Made by a program: the position numbers and the translations under genes. From Arenibacter palladensis (GTDB lineage: Bacteria; Bacteroidota; Bacteroidia; Flavobacteriales; Flavobacteriaceae), in NCBI RefSeq assembly GCF_900129275.1, contig NZ_FQUX01000001.1:434001-498000 (forward strand): DNA of 64,000 nucleotides, in the 5' to 3' direction. The notes below the pieces were generated by a model. The model searched no databases, was not told the DNA's origin, and worked only from the letters and a program-made list of their open reading frames with translations. Positions 54,198 through 63,407 of this stretch are shown piece by piece. The number at the start of each line of letters is the position of its first letter. Within the stretch, counting starts at the first letter, position 1.

Positions 54198-55919
54198 ATG
54201 ACTAAAATTCCATTCTTTTTATTTATAAGTCTAGTTGCCCTAGGCTGGACGCAAACAAAAAATTCTGCGGTTACTACAGACGATTATTTAGATATCCTAA
54301 GGGACAACCTTAGCGGGGAACAGGCCTATGAAACCACCGCATTCATGGAACAATTTTGGCGAGTGGTAGGCAATGAAGGTTTTAATAAGAGCATCCATAA
54401 AGTGGCAGAGTCCTTGAAAGCCGCAGGCTATGTTTTGGAAGAAAATGCATCCAATACGGATCGTTTCACCTATAGGTTGGAAAAAAGGCCTTTGCAACGT
54501 CCTACTTGGGAAATTTTAGATGCAGACATTAGCCTAGTTGGGGAAAATACCCCATTGCTATCCTTCTCCACCAACAGGAACATGGTTTATATCAATTCCA
54601 TTTCGACCCCAAAAAATGGAATAACCTCAGAAGTTATTTATGTTGAGGGTATTGATGACCTTCAAAGGATTTCTGTAAAGGGAAAAATTATTTTTACGGA
54701 AACAAACGCCACCGACATTTATAAGGAAGGTGTTTTAAAAAAAGGTGCCTTGGGTATAATCACTTATGACAATCCCGACTATTTAAAGCCTGATGTAAAT
54801 GTAAATTCCATCCAATTCCGAAGCTTGACATTCGATCCCAAAAACACTTGGGGCATTGCCCTTTCCTATAGTGCCAAAGAAAGGCTAAAGGCAGCATTGG
54901 AAAAAGAACAAGTATATGCCAAGGTATATATTGCCAGCAAAGTTTACCCTTCCGAAGAACTAACGCTGGTTGCCAATATAAAGGGCTCAGAAATACCCGG
55001 GGAACGCTTGGTGTTCAGCGCCCATGTACAGGAACCGGGTGCCAACGATAATGCCAGTGGAGCGGGTGTCCAATTGGAGATGGCCACCGTTGCTGCAAAA
55101 TTAATCAGGAATGGAAGTATTGATGTTCAACGTACCATGACCTTTATTTGGGGTGATGAAATTATATCCACAAAAAGATACCTTCAAGAAAATGAAAAAA
55201 GGGCCAAAGGTATAAAGTGGGGGCTAAGTTTGGATATGGTCGGAGAAAACACGGCTATTACCGGAGGGACGTTTTTAATAGAAAAAATGCCAGATCCAAG
55301 TGCCATCTGGACCAGGGGGAAAGATAAACATACGGACTGGGGCGGTAATCTGCTTACCTTGGAAGATATGAAGCCCCATTACCTAAATGACTATATGATC
55401 CATAATTTTTTGAAGCAGGGGAAGGTGGCCCATTGGGAGGTAAACACTAATCCCTATGAAGGTGGCAGTGACCATACCCCATTTTTGGACAACAATATAC
55501 CCGGATTATTATTTTGGCATTTTACAGATCAGTTTTACCATACCGATGGCGATAGATTGGATAAAGTCTCACAAGAAACACTTAAAAATGTGGGCATTGC
55601 ATCCTTGGCAAGTGCCTTAACCTTAATAAATGGTGATTCCTATACGGCAATGGATATTGTTAGAATAGTCCGGGATGCGGCAACGAATCGTCTTTCAGAG
55701 GAATTTCTGCTCAGTGAAAAATCCATTAAATCCGGAAACCCCGCGAAAAGTGAGATAGCCATATTAAAAGCTTGGGAAAATTGGTATTTAAAGGCCATTG
55801 CATCTACAACGGATTTGGCCTCCCCGGAAAATACGGTAATTTTGGATAAAGCAATTCTAGAGGCCCAGGCCATCATTGAGTCCCAGTCAAAAATGTTTGT
55901 GGCAGAATTGGAAAAATAG
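54198..55919 (+). CDS. M28 family peptidase
   Basis: A 573-residue exported metallopeptidase (signal to about residue 20). A protease-associated-like insert (VEGIDDLQRISVKGKIIF) precedes the M28 catalytic domain with metal ligands in VFSAHVQEPGANDNASGAG (His and Asp), WGDEII, LSLDMVGENT (Asp) and DQFYHTDGDRLDK (His). In typical M28 proteins the third motif has two glutamates, the first being the catalytic base; here it is Asp-Glu. The protein may be slow or have altered specificity. Substrate unknown. Confidence 0.88.
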   Translation: MTKIPFFLFISLVALGWTQTKNSAVTTDDYLDILRDNLSGEQAYETTAFMEQFWRVVGNEGFNKSIHKVAESLKAAGYVLEENASNTDRFTYRLEKRPLQRPTWEILDADISLVGENTPLLSFSTNRNMVYINSISTPKNGITSEVIYVEGIDDLQRISVKGKIIFTETNATDIYKEGVLKKGALGIITYDNPDYLKPDVNVNSIQFRSLTFDPKNTWGIALSYSAKERLKAALEKEQVYAKVYIASKVYPSEELTLVANIKGSEIPGERLVFSAHVQEPGANDNASGAGVQLEMATVAAKLIRNGSIDVQRTMTFIWGDEIISTKRYLQENEKRAKGIKWGLSLDMVGENTAITGGTFLIEKMPDPSAIWTRGKDKHTDWGGNLLTLEDMKPHYLNDYMIHNFLKQGKVAHWEVNTNPYEGGSDHTPFLDNNIPGLLFWHFTDQFYHTDGDRLDKVSQETLKNVGIASLASALTLINGDSYTAMDIVRIVRDAATNRLSEEFLLSEKSIKSGNPAKSEIAILKAWENWYLKAIASTTDLASPENTVILDKAILEAQAIIESQSKMFVAELEK

Positions 55920-55988
55920 GCTTAAGAGATAATCCTAAAACTCAGAAAAAAGATCTAATCTCCCTGTAACAACTATCTCTTAATTCCC

Positions 55989-56354
55989 CTAGGTTAGTTG
56001 ATCTAAATTCACCTTAATCATCCAGCACCAGAGCAGGGCCGCCCACAACCATAGTATTAGCAGATATGCGGCTATAAGCATCACTTTGGATTGGGTTATT
56101 TTTTGAATGTAGTACCAGGCCACCGCGCCAAACACAAAACCAAAGGACCATAACATTCCCACCATAATAACACTGGGCCACACCCAATCGCCACTCCAAT
56201 CGTCTAAGGTGGGATAAGATCCGAACAGGAAAGATACCGGGTAATATAACAAACCTCCAAGAGCTCCCATACTAACAAGGCCCAATATTGCCGTTATAAA
56301 AAACGCAATTAAAGAGAATTTAATGTTAAAGGACCAATTTTTCCAGAATACCAT
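55989..56354 (-). CDS. Small membrane protein
   Basis: A 121-residue protein with three hydrophobic helices (FSLIAFFITAILGLVSMGAL, VIMVGMLWSFGFVFGAVAWY and MLIAAYLLILWLWAALLWCW). No family recognised. Convergent with the M28 peptidase gene, 69 bp apart. Confidence 0.65.
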   Translation of the reverse strand: MVFWKNWSFNIKFSLIAFFITAILGLVSMGALGGLLYYPVSFLFGSYPTLDDWSGDWVWPSVIMVGMLWSFGFVFGAVAWYYIQKITQSKVMLIAAYLLILWLWAALLWCWMIKVNLDQLT

Positions 56355-56690
56355 CCAGTTTTCCCAATTTAAATTTCGGTTAGTTTCTAACGCACAGAAA
56401 CCAATAAAAGTATAGACTTATCAAAGGGATCTAAATAATTTAACAGGAAAAACCCTTCAATATAATTGACTGTCACTTCGAAATTTAAAGCCTATAATTT
56501 ATTGTAAATCAGTATATTATACCGTTTAATTTGTTAAAACACAAGACCTTAATAACGATTTCTTAAGGAAAAAATTCCCTTTATACAACCGTTTATAAAG
56601 TGGGATGACAAAAGATTTTCTATTATTTCCTCTCTAGAATTGAGGAATTCTTTAAATTGGTTCTAAATACTGTACATAAATTCAACAAAA
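56355..56690. other. Intergenic region before the sdh promoter
   Basis: About 340 AT-rich bases without a gene. Probably contains the promoter of the membrane protein gene on the minus strand and any operator for sdh. Confidence 0.4.
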
Positions 56691-56722
56691 TTTGTTGGTA
56701 ACTCGTTTGTGGAGTAAATTTG
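56691..56722 (+). promoter_or_regulatory. Predicted sdh promoter
   Basis: TTTG at 56691-56694 and TAAATTTG at 56715-56722 are separated by 20 bases, the full Bacteroidetes consensus. The predicted start lies about 15 bases before the sdhC ATG at 56742. Confidence 0.6.
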
Positions 56723-56741
56723 CAATCAAAACAAATAACTA

Positions 56742-57419
56742 ATGAGTGGATTTTTAAACTCTTCAATAGGCAGAAAGTACACCATGGCCCTTTCCGCTTT
56801 TTTCTTAATGATCTTTATCCTTCAACATTTTGCCATTAATATCCTATCTGTTCTAAGTCCGGATAATTTTAATGAAACCTCACATTTTATGGGGACCAAT
56901 CCCCTTGTACAATACTTGTTGCAACCCGTACTTCTTTTTGGGGTTGTCTATCATTTTGTTATGGGGTTTGTGTTGGAAATAAAAAATAGAAATGCCCGTG
57001 CCATAAAGTATGCCAAAAACAACGGTGCTGCCAATTCCACTTGGATGAGCAGAAACATGATCTGGAGCGGTGGATTTATCCTTGTTTTCCTTATCATTCA
57101 TTTCTTGGATTTCTGGTTTCCCGAAATAAACACAAAGTATATTCAAGGTGACATGTCCGGCTTGTTAGCCGATGGGGAAGGTTACCGTTATTACGAAGAA
57201 CTGGTCCATAAATTTGAGCCTATTTGGAGGGTTGCCCTTTATTGTATAGGTTTTGTTTTTCTTTCATTGCACCTGCTTCACGGCTTTAGTTCAGCGTTTC
57301 AGTCTGTTGGTGCCAACAATAAATATGTAAAAGGGTTAAAAGGGTTTGGAAAGGCTTACGCTATTTTAATTCCGTTGGGATTTATTTTCATTGCACTTTT
57401 TCACCATTTTAACCATTAA
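56742..57419 (+). CDS. sdhC: Succinate dehydrogenase cytochrome b subunit SdhC
   Basis: A 225-residue membrane anchor. Five or so helices with conserved histidines (LQHFAINILSVLSP, VVYHFVMGFVLEIKN, LLHGFSSAFQSVG, ALFHHFNH) that bind two b hemes. Bacteroidetes have one fused anchor subunit instead of SdhC plus SdhD. Start of the operon, followed after 12 bp by sdhA. Confidence 0.93.
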   Translation: MSGFLNSSIGRKYTMALSAFFLMIFILQHFAINILSVLSPDNFNETSHFMGTNPLVQYLLQPVLLFGVVYHFVMGFVLEIKNRNARAIKYAKNNGAANSTWMSRNMIWSGGFILVFLIIHFLDFWFPEINTKYIQGDMSGLLADGEGYRYYEELVHKFEPIWRVALYCIGFVFLSLHLLHGFSSAFQSVGANNKYVKGLKGFGKAYAILIPLGFIFIALFHHFNH

Positions 57420-57431
57420 TAATACAATTCT

Positions 57432-59447
57432 ATGTCTGTATTGGATTCTAAAGTACCAAAAGGCCCATTAAAGGATAAATGGACTACCTATAAGGATAAA
57501 ATAAACTTAGTTAATCCTGCCAATAAGCGAAACATCGACGTTATTGTTGTTGGTACAGGTCTTGCGGGAGGTTCTGCTGCTGCAACTTTGGCCGAGCTAG
57601 GTTATAGGGTTAAAGCATTCTGCTATCAGGATTCCCCACGAAGGGCGCATTCCATTGCGGCCCAGGGTGGTATTAATGCTGCTAAAAATTATCAGGGGGA
57701 TGGGGACTCTACCTATCGCCTGTTCTACGATACCATTAAAGGTGGAGATTACCGCTCCCGTGAAGCCAACGTGTACCGTTTGGCAGAGGTGTCCACCAAT
57801 ATCATTGATCAATGTGTGGCACAGGGCGTACCTTTTGCCCGTGATTACGGTGGATTACTTGACAACCGCTCTTTTGGTGGTGTACTAGTGTCCCGTACCT
57901 TTTATGCCAAAGGACAGACTGGCCAGCAATTATTGTTGGGTGCCTATTCGGCAATGAACAGACAAATTGCCCGTGGGAAGATTGAGATGTTCAACCGCCA
58001 CGAAATGCTCGATGTGGTTAAAGTAAATGGTAAGGCTCGTGGTATTATAGCCCGTAACTTGGTTACCGGAGAAATAGAGCGCCATTCGGCGCATGCTGTA
58101 GTAATTGCCTCAGGAGGTTATGGGAATGTATATTTCCTTTCTACCAATGCCATGGGATCCAATGCCACAGCAGCTTGGAAAATACATAAAAAGGGTGCTT
58201 TTTTCGCAAACCCATGTTATACACAAATTCACCCAACCTGTATTCCAAGATCTGGAGACTATCAGTCCAAACTGACCTTGATGTCCGAGTCATTGCGTAA
58301 CGATGGCCGTATATGGGTTCCTAAAAGGATGGAAGATGTGTTGGCCATTAGGGAAGGAAAATTAAAACCTACCCAATTGAGCGAAGATCAAAGGGATTAC
58401 TATTTGGAAAGAAGATATCCTGCCTTTGGTAACCTGGTACCACGTGATGTGGCTTCCAGAGCAGCAAAAGAAAGATGTGATGCCGGTTTTGGAGTAAACG
58501 CTACTGGGGAAGCCGTATATCTGGACTTTAAATCCGCCATTGAAAGATACGGTTTGGAACAAGCAAAAATCCAAGGTATCCAAGATGCTTCCAAAGAAAA
58601 AATCACGGAATTGGGAGAAGCTGTGGTAGAAGCAAAATATGGTAACTTATTTCAGATGTACGAAAAAATCGTAGATGAAAATCCATATAAGACCCCTATG
58701 ATGATCTATCCTGCTACCCACTATACCATGGGCGGTGTTTGGGTAGATTATAACTTAATGACCACCGTAGAGGGCCTATATTGCATAGGCGAGGCCAACT
58801 TCTCCGATCACGGTGCCAACCGTTTGGGCGCATCTGCTTTAATGCAAGGCTTGGCCGATGGGTATTTTGTATTGCCCTACACTATTGGCGATTACCTATC
58901 CCATGAAATTAGGACTGGAAAAATTCCTACGGATACGCCCGAATTTGACGAGGCCGAAAAAGAAGTAACAGAAAGAATCAATTTCTTTGTAAATAATAAA
59001 GGGTCCCATTCCGTGGATTACTTCCATAAACGCCTTGGTAAGGTAATGTGGGATAAATGTGGTATGTCCCGTAACACAAAGGGATTAAAAGAAGCTATGG
59101 CGGAAATCAAGGAAATTCGTGAGGAGTTTTATAAGGAAGTCAATGTACCCGGATCAGCCAATGAAATGAATCCGGAATTGGAAAAAGCAGGACGTGTGGC
59201 AGATTTCTTGGAGTTGGGAGAATTGTTTGCAAAGGATGCCCTGATGCGGGAAGAATCCTGCGGTGGACATTTCCGTGAAGAGTCGGTAGAAATTGATGGA
59301 GAACAAAAAGGGGAGGCAAAACGTAACGATAAGGACTATGCGTTCGTAGCAGCCTGGGAATACAAAGGGGAACCTGCGGATGCCGTTTTGCACAAAGAGC
59401 AACTGGAATTTAAGGATATAGAATTAAAACAAAGAAGTTATAAATAG
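57432..59447 (+). CDS. sdhA: Succinate dehydrogenase flavoprotein SdhA
   Basis: 671-residue catalytic subunit: oxidises succinate to fumarate, or in reverse. The FAD-binding motif is [20 protein letters not shown] and the covalent-FAD His73 lies in [14 protein letters not shown]. Active-site [12 protein letters not shown] and [13 protein letters not shown] follow in the expected places. The long C-terminus is typical of the Bacteroidetes enzyme. Normally next to sdhB, but here separated by an inserted gene. Confidence 0.97.
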   Translation: MSVLDSKVPKGPLKDKWTTYKDKINLVNPANKRNIDVIVVGTGLAGGSAAATLAELGYRVKAFCYQDSPRRAHSIAAQGGINAAKNYQGDGDSTYRLFYDTIKGGDYRSREANVYRLAEVSTNIIDQCVAQGVPFARDYGGLLDNRSFGGVLVSRTFYAKGQTGQQLLLGAYSAMNRQIARGKIEMFNRHEMLDVVKVNGKARGIIARNLVTGEIERHSAHAVVIASGGYGNVYFLSTNAMGSNATAAWKIHKKGAFFANPCYTQIHPTCIPRSGDYQSKLTLMSESLRNDGRIWVPKRMEDVLAIREGKLKPTQLSEDQRDYYLERRYPAFGNLVPRDVASRAAKERCDAGFGVNATGEAVYLDFKSAIERYGLEQAKIQGIQDASKEKITELGEAVVEAKYGNLFQMYEKIVDENPYKTPMMIYPATHYTMGGVWVDYNLMTTVEGLYCIGEANFSDHGANRLGASALMQGLADGYFVLPYTIGDYLSHEIRTGKIPTDTPEFDEAEKEVTERINFFVNNKGSHSVDYFHKRLGKVMWDKCGMSRNTKGLKEAMAEIKEIREEFYKEVNVPGSANEMNPELEKAGRVADFLELGELFAKDALMREESCGGHFREESVEIDGEQKGEAKRNDKDYAFVAAWEYKGEPADAVLHKEQLEFKDIELKQRSYK

Positions 59448-59462
59448 GCAAAAGACAATAGG

Positions 59463-59876
59463 CAATAGGCATTAGCCAAAAATAAATGGAGGTTGCCCAT
59501 ATGAATGAAGTAAGAACGTATAAAGACTTGCTGATCTGGCAAAAAGGAATAGATATCGTTAAGGAAATTTATTTATTATGCCAAGAAATCCCAAATGACG
59601 AGTTATTCGGTTTACAAAGTCAAATTAAACGTTCCTCTATATCAATACCTTCAAATATTGCCGAAGGATGGGGTCGGAATTACACTAAGAATTATATTCA
59701 ATTCTTAAAAATTTCAAGAGGATCTTTATTCGAATTGGAAACCCAATTAATAATTGCTAAAGAATTAAACTTTATTTCAACCGATAGTTATAATAGAATA
59801 CAAGTTTTAATAACCGAAGAAAGTAAAATGTTAAACGCCTTCATTAAATCGATAGACAAGTAACTAATGCCTATTG
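59463..59876. repeat. Perfect 13-bp inverted repeat around an inserted gene
   Basis: CAATAGGCATTAG (59463-59475) before and CTAATGCCTATTG (59864-59876) after the four-helix-bundle gene are exact reverse complements. A second copy of CAATAGG directly precedes the left arm (59456-59462), and the right arm continues with TTTTGGCTAAT, which pairs with ATTAGCCAAAA on the left. The repeats lie between the stop of sdhA and the start of sdhB, so the insertion is cleanly bracketed. Confidence 0.75.
59501..59863 (+). CDS. Four-helix-bundle (S23/IVS) protein in sdh operon
   Basis: A 120-residue member of the four-helix-bundle family (VRTYKDLLIWQKGIDIV, LQSQIKRSSISIPSNIAEGW). The ATG at 59501 is preferred over 59486, because GGAGG at 59488-59492 is well placed in front of it. 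It lies between sdhA and sdhB with inverted repeats on each side, and is AT-rich relative to both. Its paralogue in the suf operon at 41047 is clearly related (the shared IKGSS/IKRSS and NIAEG core), but the two are not recent duplicates. Function unknown. Confidence 0.9.
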   Translation: MNEVRTYKDLLIWQKGIDIVKEIYLLCQEIPNDELFGLQSQIKRSSISIPSNIAEGWGRNYTKNYIQFLKISRGSLFELETQLIIAKELNFISTDSYNRIQVLITEESKMLNAFIKSIDK

Positions 59877-59900
59877 GCTTTTGGCTAATAAACTATAAGA

Positions 59901-60647
59901 ATGAATCTTACATTAAAAATTTGGAGACAGAAAGGACCACAGGACAAAGGTAAAATGGTCGATTATAAAGTGACTGATATTTCAGAACACATGTCTTTCT
60001 TGGAAATGATGGACGTTTTAAACGAACAGCTAACCAATAAGGGGGAAGAGCCTGTTGCCTTTGACCATGACTGTCGTGAAGGAATTTGCGGTATGTGCTC
60101 AATGTATATCAATGGAGAAGCCCATGGCCCGGATAGGGGGGTTACTACCTGTCAGTTGCACATGAGAATGTTCAAGGATGGCGACACCATTACCATTGAA
60201 CCGTTTAGGGCAAAAGCCTTTCCTGTTATAAAGGATTTGGTCGTAGACCGCAGTTCTTTTGACCGTATTCAGCAGGCCGGTGGTTTTATTTCGGTAAACA
60301 CCTCTGGGAATACCCAGGATGCCAATGCCATTCCAATAGACAAGCATGCCGCCGATGAGGCCATGGATGCCGCTACCTGTATTGGTTGTGGCGCCTGTGT
60401 AGCAAGTTGTAAAAACTCTTCTGCCATGTTGTTCGTTGGGGCCAAAGTATCCCAGTACGCCTTACTTCCACAAGGAAGGGTTGAAGCAACGGACAGAGTG
60501 AAAAATATGGTTGCGCAAATGGATTTGGAAGGATTTGGTAACTGTACCAATACCGGTGCATGTGAGGTAGAATGTCCAAAAGGTATTTCTTTGGAAAACA
60601 TTGCCCGTATGAACAGGGAGTTCTTTGCTGCCAGTATAAAAGGATAG
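59901..60647 (+). CDS. sdhB: Succinate dehydrogenase iron-sulfur subunit SdhB
   Basis: 248-residue electron-transfer subunit. The [2Fe-2S] site is [14 protein letters not shown], the [4Fe-4S]/[3Fe-4S] cysteines are in [16 protein letters not shown] and [14 protein letters not shown]. The N-terminal residues match the Bacteroidetes type. Terminator follows directly. Confidence 0.96.
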   Translation: MNLTLKIWRQKGPQDKGKMVDYKVTDISEHMSFLEMMDVLNEQLTNKGEEPVAFDHDCREGICGMCSMYINGEAHGPDRGVTTCQLHMRMFKDGDTITIEPFRAKAFPVIKDLVVDRSSFDRIQQAGGFISVNTSGNTQDANAIPIDKHAADEAMDAATCIGCGACVASCKNSSAMLFVGAKVSQYALLPQGRVEATDRVKNMVAQMDLEGFGNCTNTGACEVECPKGISLENIARMNREFFAASIKG

Positions 60648-60684
60648 TACGGATAAAAATATAACTTATTCGCTTCAGAAACAG

Positions 60685-60717
60685 ACCCCATCCCTTTTAG
60701 GAATGGGGTTTTTCTTT
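60685..60717 (+). terminator. Intrinsic terminator of the sdh operon
   Basis: Stem ACCCCAT/ATGGGGT (60685-60691 and 60703-60709), extended inside by CC/GG with one mismatch, followed by TTTTTCTTT. It lies about 40 bases after the sdhB stop codon. Confidence 0.75.
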
Positions 60718-60749
60718 ACCCAGGTCTCAAAAATCCAGTATCTTTAAGT

Positions 60750-61223
60750 ATGCCAAAAGATTACAAGGAGGAACGGATAATAGTTCCACGTTTTAATGAA
60801 GAATCCGGTTTCTATACCACGCCGGAACGCTCCAAGATCATGGGGAAAATCAGGGGAAAGAACACCATACCCGAATTGAAATTTAGAAAGGCACTATGGG
60901 CGGAGGGTTATAGATATAGGATAGACTACAAGAAATTGATCGGGAAACCAGATATAGTACTAAATAAGTACAAAACCGTTATTTTTATAGATGGGGAATA
61001 TTGGCACGGTTATAACTGGGAGGAAAGGAAACAAAAGATTAAGACCAACAAAGAGTTCTGGATTCCAAAAATTGAACGCAATATTCAACGGGACAAGGAA
61101 GTAAACCAAAAACTACAACAATTGGGCTTCACCGTTTTTAGATTTTGGGAACGGGAAATAAAGAAAGAATTGGACCAATGTATAAACAAGGTAATTCTGC
61201 ATTTACGATCACAGCAATCCTAA
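60750..61223 (+). CDS. Vsr-like DNA mismatch endonuclease
   Basis: A 157-residue protein resembling the very short patch repair endonuclease. The start RSKIMGKIRGKNTIPELKFR with the conserved K and E, KPDIVLNKYKTVIFIDGEYW (acidic metal site) and GFTVFRFWEREI fit the family. In E. coli Vsr removes T from T-G mismatches arising from 5-methylcytosine and sits next to dcm. No cytosine methyltransferase gene lies in the window, so this one is an orphan or serves a methylase elsewhere. Confidence 0.85.
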   Translation: MPKDYKEERIIVPRFNEESGFYTTPERSKIMGKIRGKNTIPELKFRKALWAEGYRYRIDYKKLIGKPDIVLNKYKTVIFIDGEYWHGYNWEERKQKIKTNKEFWIPKIERNIQRDKEVNQKLQQLGFTVFRFWEREIKKELDQCINKVILHLRSQQS

Positions 61224-61253
61224 CCTACCTATAACCAATTTAAACACACTACA

Positions 61254-62411
61254 ATGCCCAAGTATAAACACAATATATTCTCCAAGCTTCCCAATGTAAG
61301 AACTACGATTTTTACCACTATGGGGCAATTGGCACAGAAACACAGTGCCATAAATCTTTCCCAAGGCTTCCCCAATTTTGATCCCGATCCTTCCTTGATC
61401 GATTTGGTAACACAGGCTATGAAACAAGGGTACAATCAATATGCGCCTATGGCAGGGGTCATGGAACTGCGCGAAATGATCTCAGAAAAAATTGAACAGC
61501 TATATGGCAGGCACTATCATCCAGAAAGTGAAATAACCGTCACCATAGGAGCCTCACAGGCCATTTTTACCATCATTACGGCCTTTATTGGCAATGGTGA
61601 TGAGGTCATAGTAATTAAACCGGCATACGACTGTTATGAGCCCGCTATCGAAGTCAATGGCGGAATTCCCGTTTTTGTTCAATTAAACAATACCGATTTT
61701 AAGATTGATTGGGAAGTTTTCCGATCCAAAATTACGCCAAGGACCAAAATGGTCATTATAAACACTCCACACAATCCCAGCGGTACTATTTTCACCAAAG
61801 AAGATATGCTTGAATTGCAAAGGAGTCTCGAAAATACCGATATAATTATTATCAGCGATGAAGTATACGAGCATATCACCTTTGACGGCCACGGGCATGA
61901 AAGTGCCTCAAAATATGACGGCCTTGCCTCCCGTACCTTTGTGTGTGGTTCCTTCGGAAAGACCTTTCATATCACCGGTTGGAAAATGGGATATTGCGCA
62001 GGTCCGGCCGAACTGATGCACGAATTCCGAAAAACCCATCAGTTCAATGTGTTTAGCGCGGATCATGCCGTTCAAAAAGCCCTGGCCACATATTTAAAAG
62101 AACCTCAACACTATTTGGGCTTAAACCAATTCTATCAAGAAAAGCGGGATTTATTCCTTGATGGACTATCTACCTCACGATTTAAAATAAAACCTTCCCA
62201 AGGCACCTATTTCCAATTAGTGGATTATAGTGATATTACCCAAGAAACGGACGAAGTCTTTGCCGAACGCCTAGTAACAGAGCACCGTATAGCCAGCATT
62301 CCCATTTCCGGGTTCAACACCAAAGGGATCGACAATCACTTAATAAGATTCTGTTTCGCCAAAACCAACGAAACTTTGTTAAAGGCAACTGAAATTCTGA
62401 GGAAACTCTAA
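61254..62411 (+). CDS. PLP-dependent aminotransferase, methionine type
   Basis: A 385-residue class I/II aminotransferase (KAT/YbdL type). Landmarks: AINLSQGFPNFDPDPSLIDL, TIGASQAIFTIITAF, NTPHNPSGTIFTKED and the PLP lysine in SFGKTFHITGWKMGYC. The methionine transaminase or kynurenine aminotransferase subgroup fits best. It follows the vsr-like gene after 30 bp. Confidence 0.92.
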   Translation: MPKYKHNIFSKLPNVRTTIFTTMGQLAQKHSAINLSQGFPNFDPDPSLIDLVTQAMKQGYNQYAPMAGVMELREMISEKIEQLYGRHYHPESEITVTIGASQAIFTIITAFIGNGDEVIVIKPAYDCYEPAIEVNGGIPVFVQLNNTDFKIDWEVFRSKITPRTKMVIINTPHNPSGTIFTKEDMLELQRSLENTDIIIISDEVYEHITFDGHGHESASKYDGLASRTFVCGSFGKTFHITGWKMGYCAGPAELMHEFRKTHQFNVFSADHAVQKALATYLKEPQHYLGLNQFYQEKRDLFLDGLSTSRFKIKPSQGTYFQLVDYSDITQETDEVFAERLVTEHRIASIPISGFNTKGIDNHLIRFCFAKTNETLLKATEILRKL

Positions 62412-62435
62412 TCCACATTATTAGGAAATATGACT

Positions 62436-62951
62436 TTAAATGTCGAGCCGCATTAACCAATCGGTCTGCTCATCACTTCCTATAAAATAAGGGTGGCTCC
62501 CAAACTTATAGAACCCCAGTCTCTGGTAAAATTTAATGGCCTTGGGATTATGTTCCCAAACACCAAGCCACACATAAGACCTGTTTTTTACCTTTGCAAT
62601 GGATATTACCTGTTGCAGTATCCACTCCCCAATTCCCCGGCCTTGAAATTCTGCCAGAACGTAGATCCGTTCCAACTCTATGGAATTAATGTCCTTAATA
62701 TCCGATTGGGCTTCATTTTCGTTTAATTTAATATATCCCACCAAACTGGAATCCAAATAAATAAAATAATAGACTGAATTAATATCCTGCAATTCCTTAC
62801 GTAGCGTTTCCTCCCCAAAAGCAGAATCCAGGTATATCTTAAAATCCTCCGGCTTATTATCCTTTTCAAATGCCTCTATAAAAGTCCTCCTGCCTAGATT
62901 AACCAAAACCTCCAAATCGGTAATAGTACACGGCCTCAAATGTAGTTTCAT
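62436..62951 (-). CDS. GNAT N-acetyltransferase
   Basis: A 171-residue GNAT protein. The acetyl-CoA pyrophosphate loop is RIYVLAEFQGRGIGEWILQQ and the last strand is WLGVWEHNPKAIKFYQRLGF. Most similar to spermidine/putrescine or small-molecule acetyltransferases in overall look, but the acceptor is not predictable. Convergent with the aminotransferase gene. Confidence 0.88.
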   Translation of the reverse strand: MKLHLRPCTITDLEVLVNLGRRTFIEAFEKDNKPEDFKIYLDSAFGEETLRKELQDINSVYYFIYLDSSLVGYIKLNENEAQSDIKDINSIELERIYVLAEFQGRGIGEWILQQVISIAKVKNRSYVWLGVWEHNPKAIKFYQRLGFYKFGSHPYFIGSDEQTDWLMRLDI

Positions 62952-63002
62952 AGCTTTGCCTTCCTCCTTAAAAATACAATTATCAACTAGATTGAAAACA
63001 AA

Positions 63003-63036
63003 AAAGGGAGCAATATTTTAAAATATTGCTCCCTTT
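63003..63036 (-). terminator. 34-bp palindromic terminator
   Basis: A perfect palindrome, GGGAGCAATATTTT with its complement, extended by AAA/TTT on both ends. On the minus strand a T run follows. It lies 18 bases downstream of the tiny ORF at 63055-63162 and is its most likely terminator. Confidence 0.6.
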
Positions 63037-63054
63037 AAAAACTATTGATTTATG

Positions 63055-63162
63055 CTACAGCATAAATAATTTTTTTGTCAATCTTACAATGCCTGTGAAA
63101 AAGTCATTTCGATAAACTTGAATTTCCTTTTGTGCACGGCTGTGGTTAATTTGGGCTTCCAT
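63055..63162 (-). CDS. Possible 35-residue protein
   Basis: A short frame (MEAQINHSRAQKEIQV start, ending TKKLFML) on the minus strand, missed by length cut-offs. Charged helix followed by a basic, hydrophobic end. Evidence is the terminator placed directly after its stop codon, suggesting a small transcript. No family recognised and no promoter identified. Confidence 0.35.
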   Translation of the reverse strand: MEAQINHSRAQKEIQVYRNDFFTGIVRLTKKLFML

Positions 63163-63407
63163 AGTAATTAGGGTTTAGTAGTTGTTAAATTTGGGGTTTA
63201 ACTTCTGTTATTAAATGCAATATAATTCAGATTAACGCAACATTTAAAAAATTGTTGTGAAACATACAGTAATTGTTGTATGCGTATAAAAATAGTTATT
63301 TCGATCGATATATGCGCTTTCCAAAATGTTAAATAGGGACTGTTTATTTAAATGTGTCCTAATATAAAAATTCAACAAATTCTGACACAAATAATTGAAT
63401 ATCCCGG
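63163..63407. other. Intergenic region
   Basis: AT-rich, no gene seen. Should contain the promoter of the tiny ORF on the minus strand. Confidence 0.35.
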
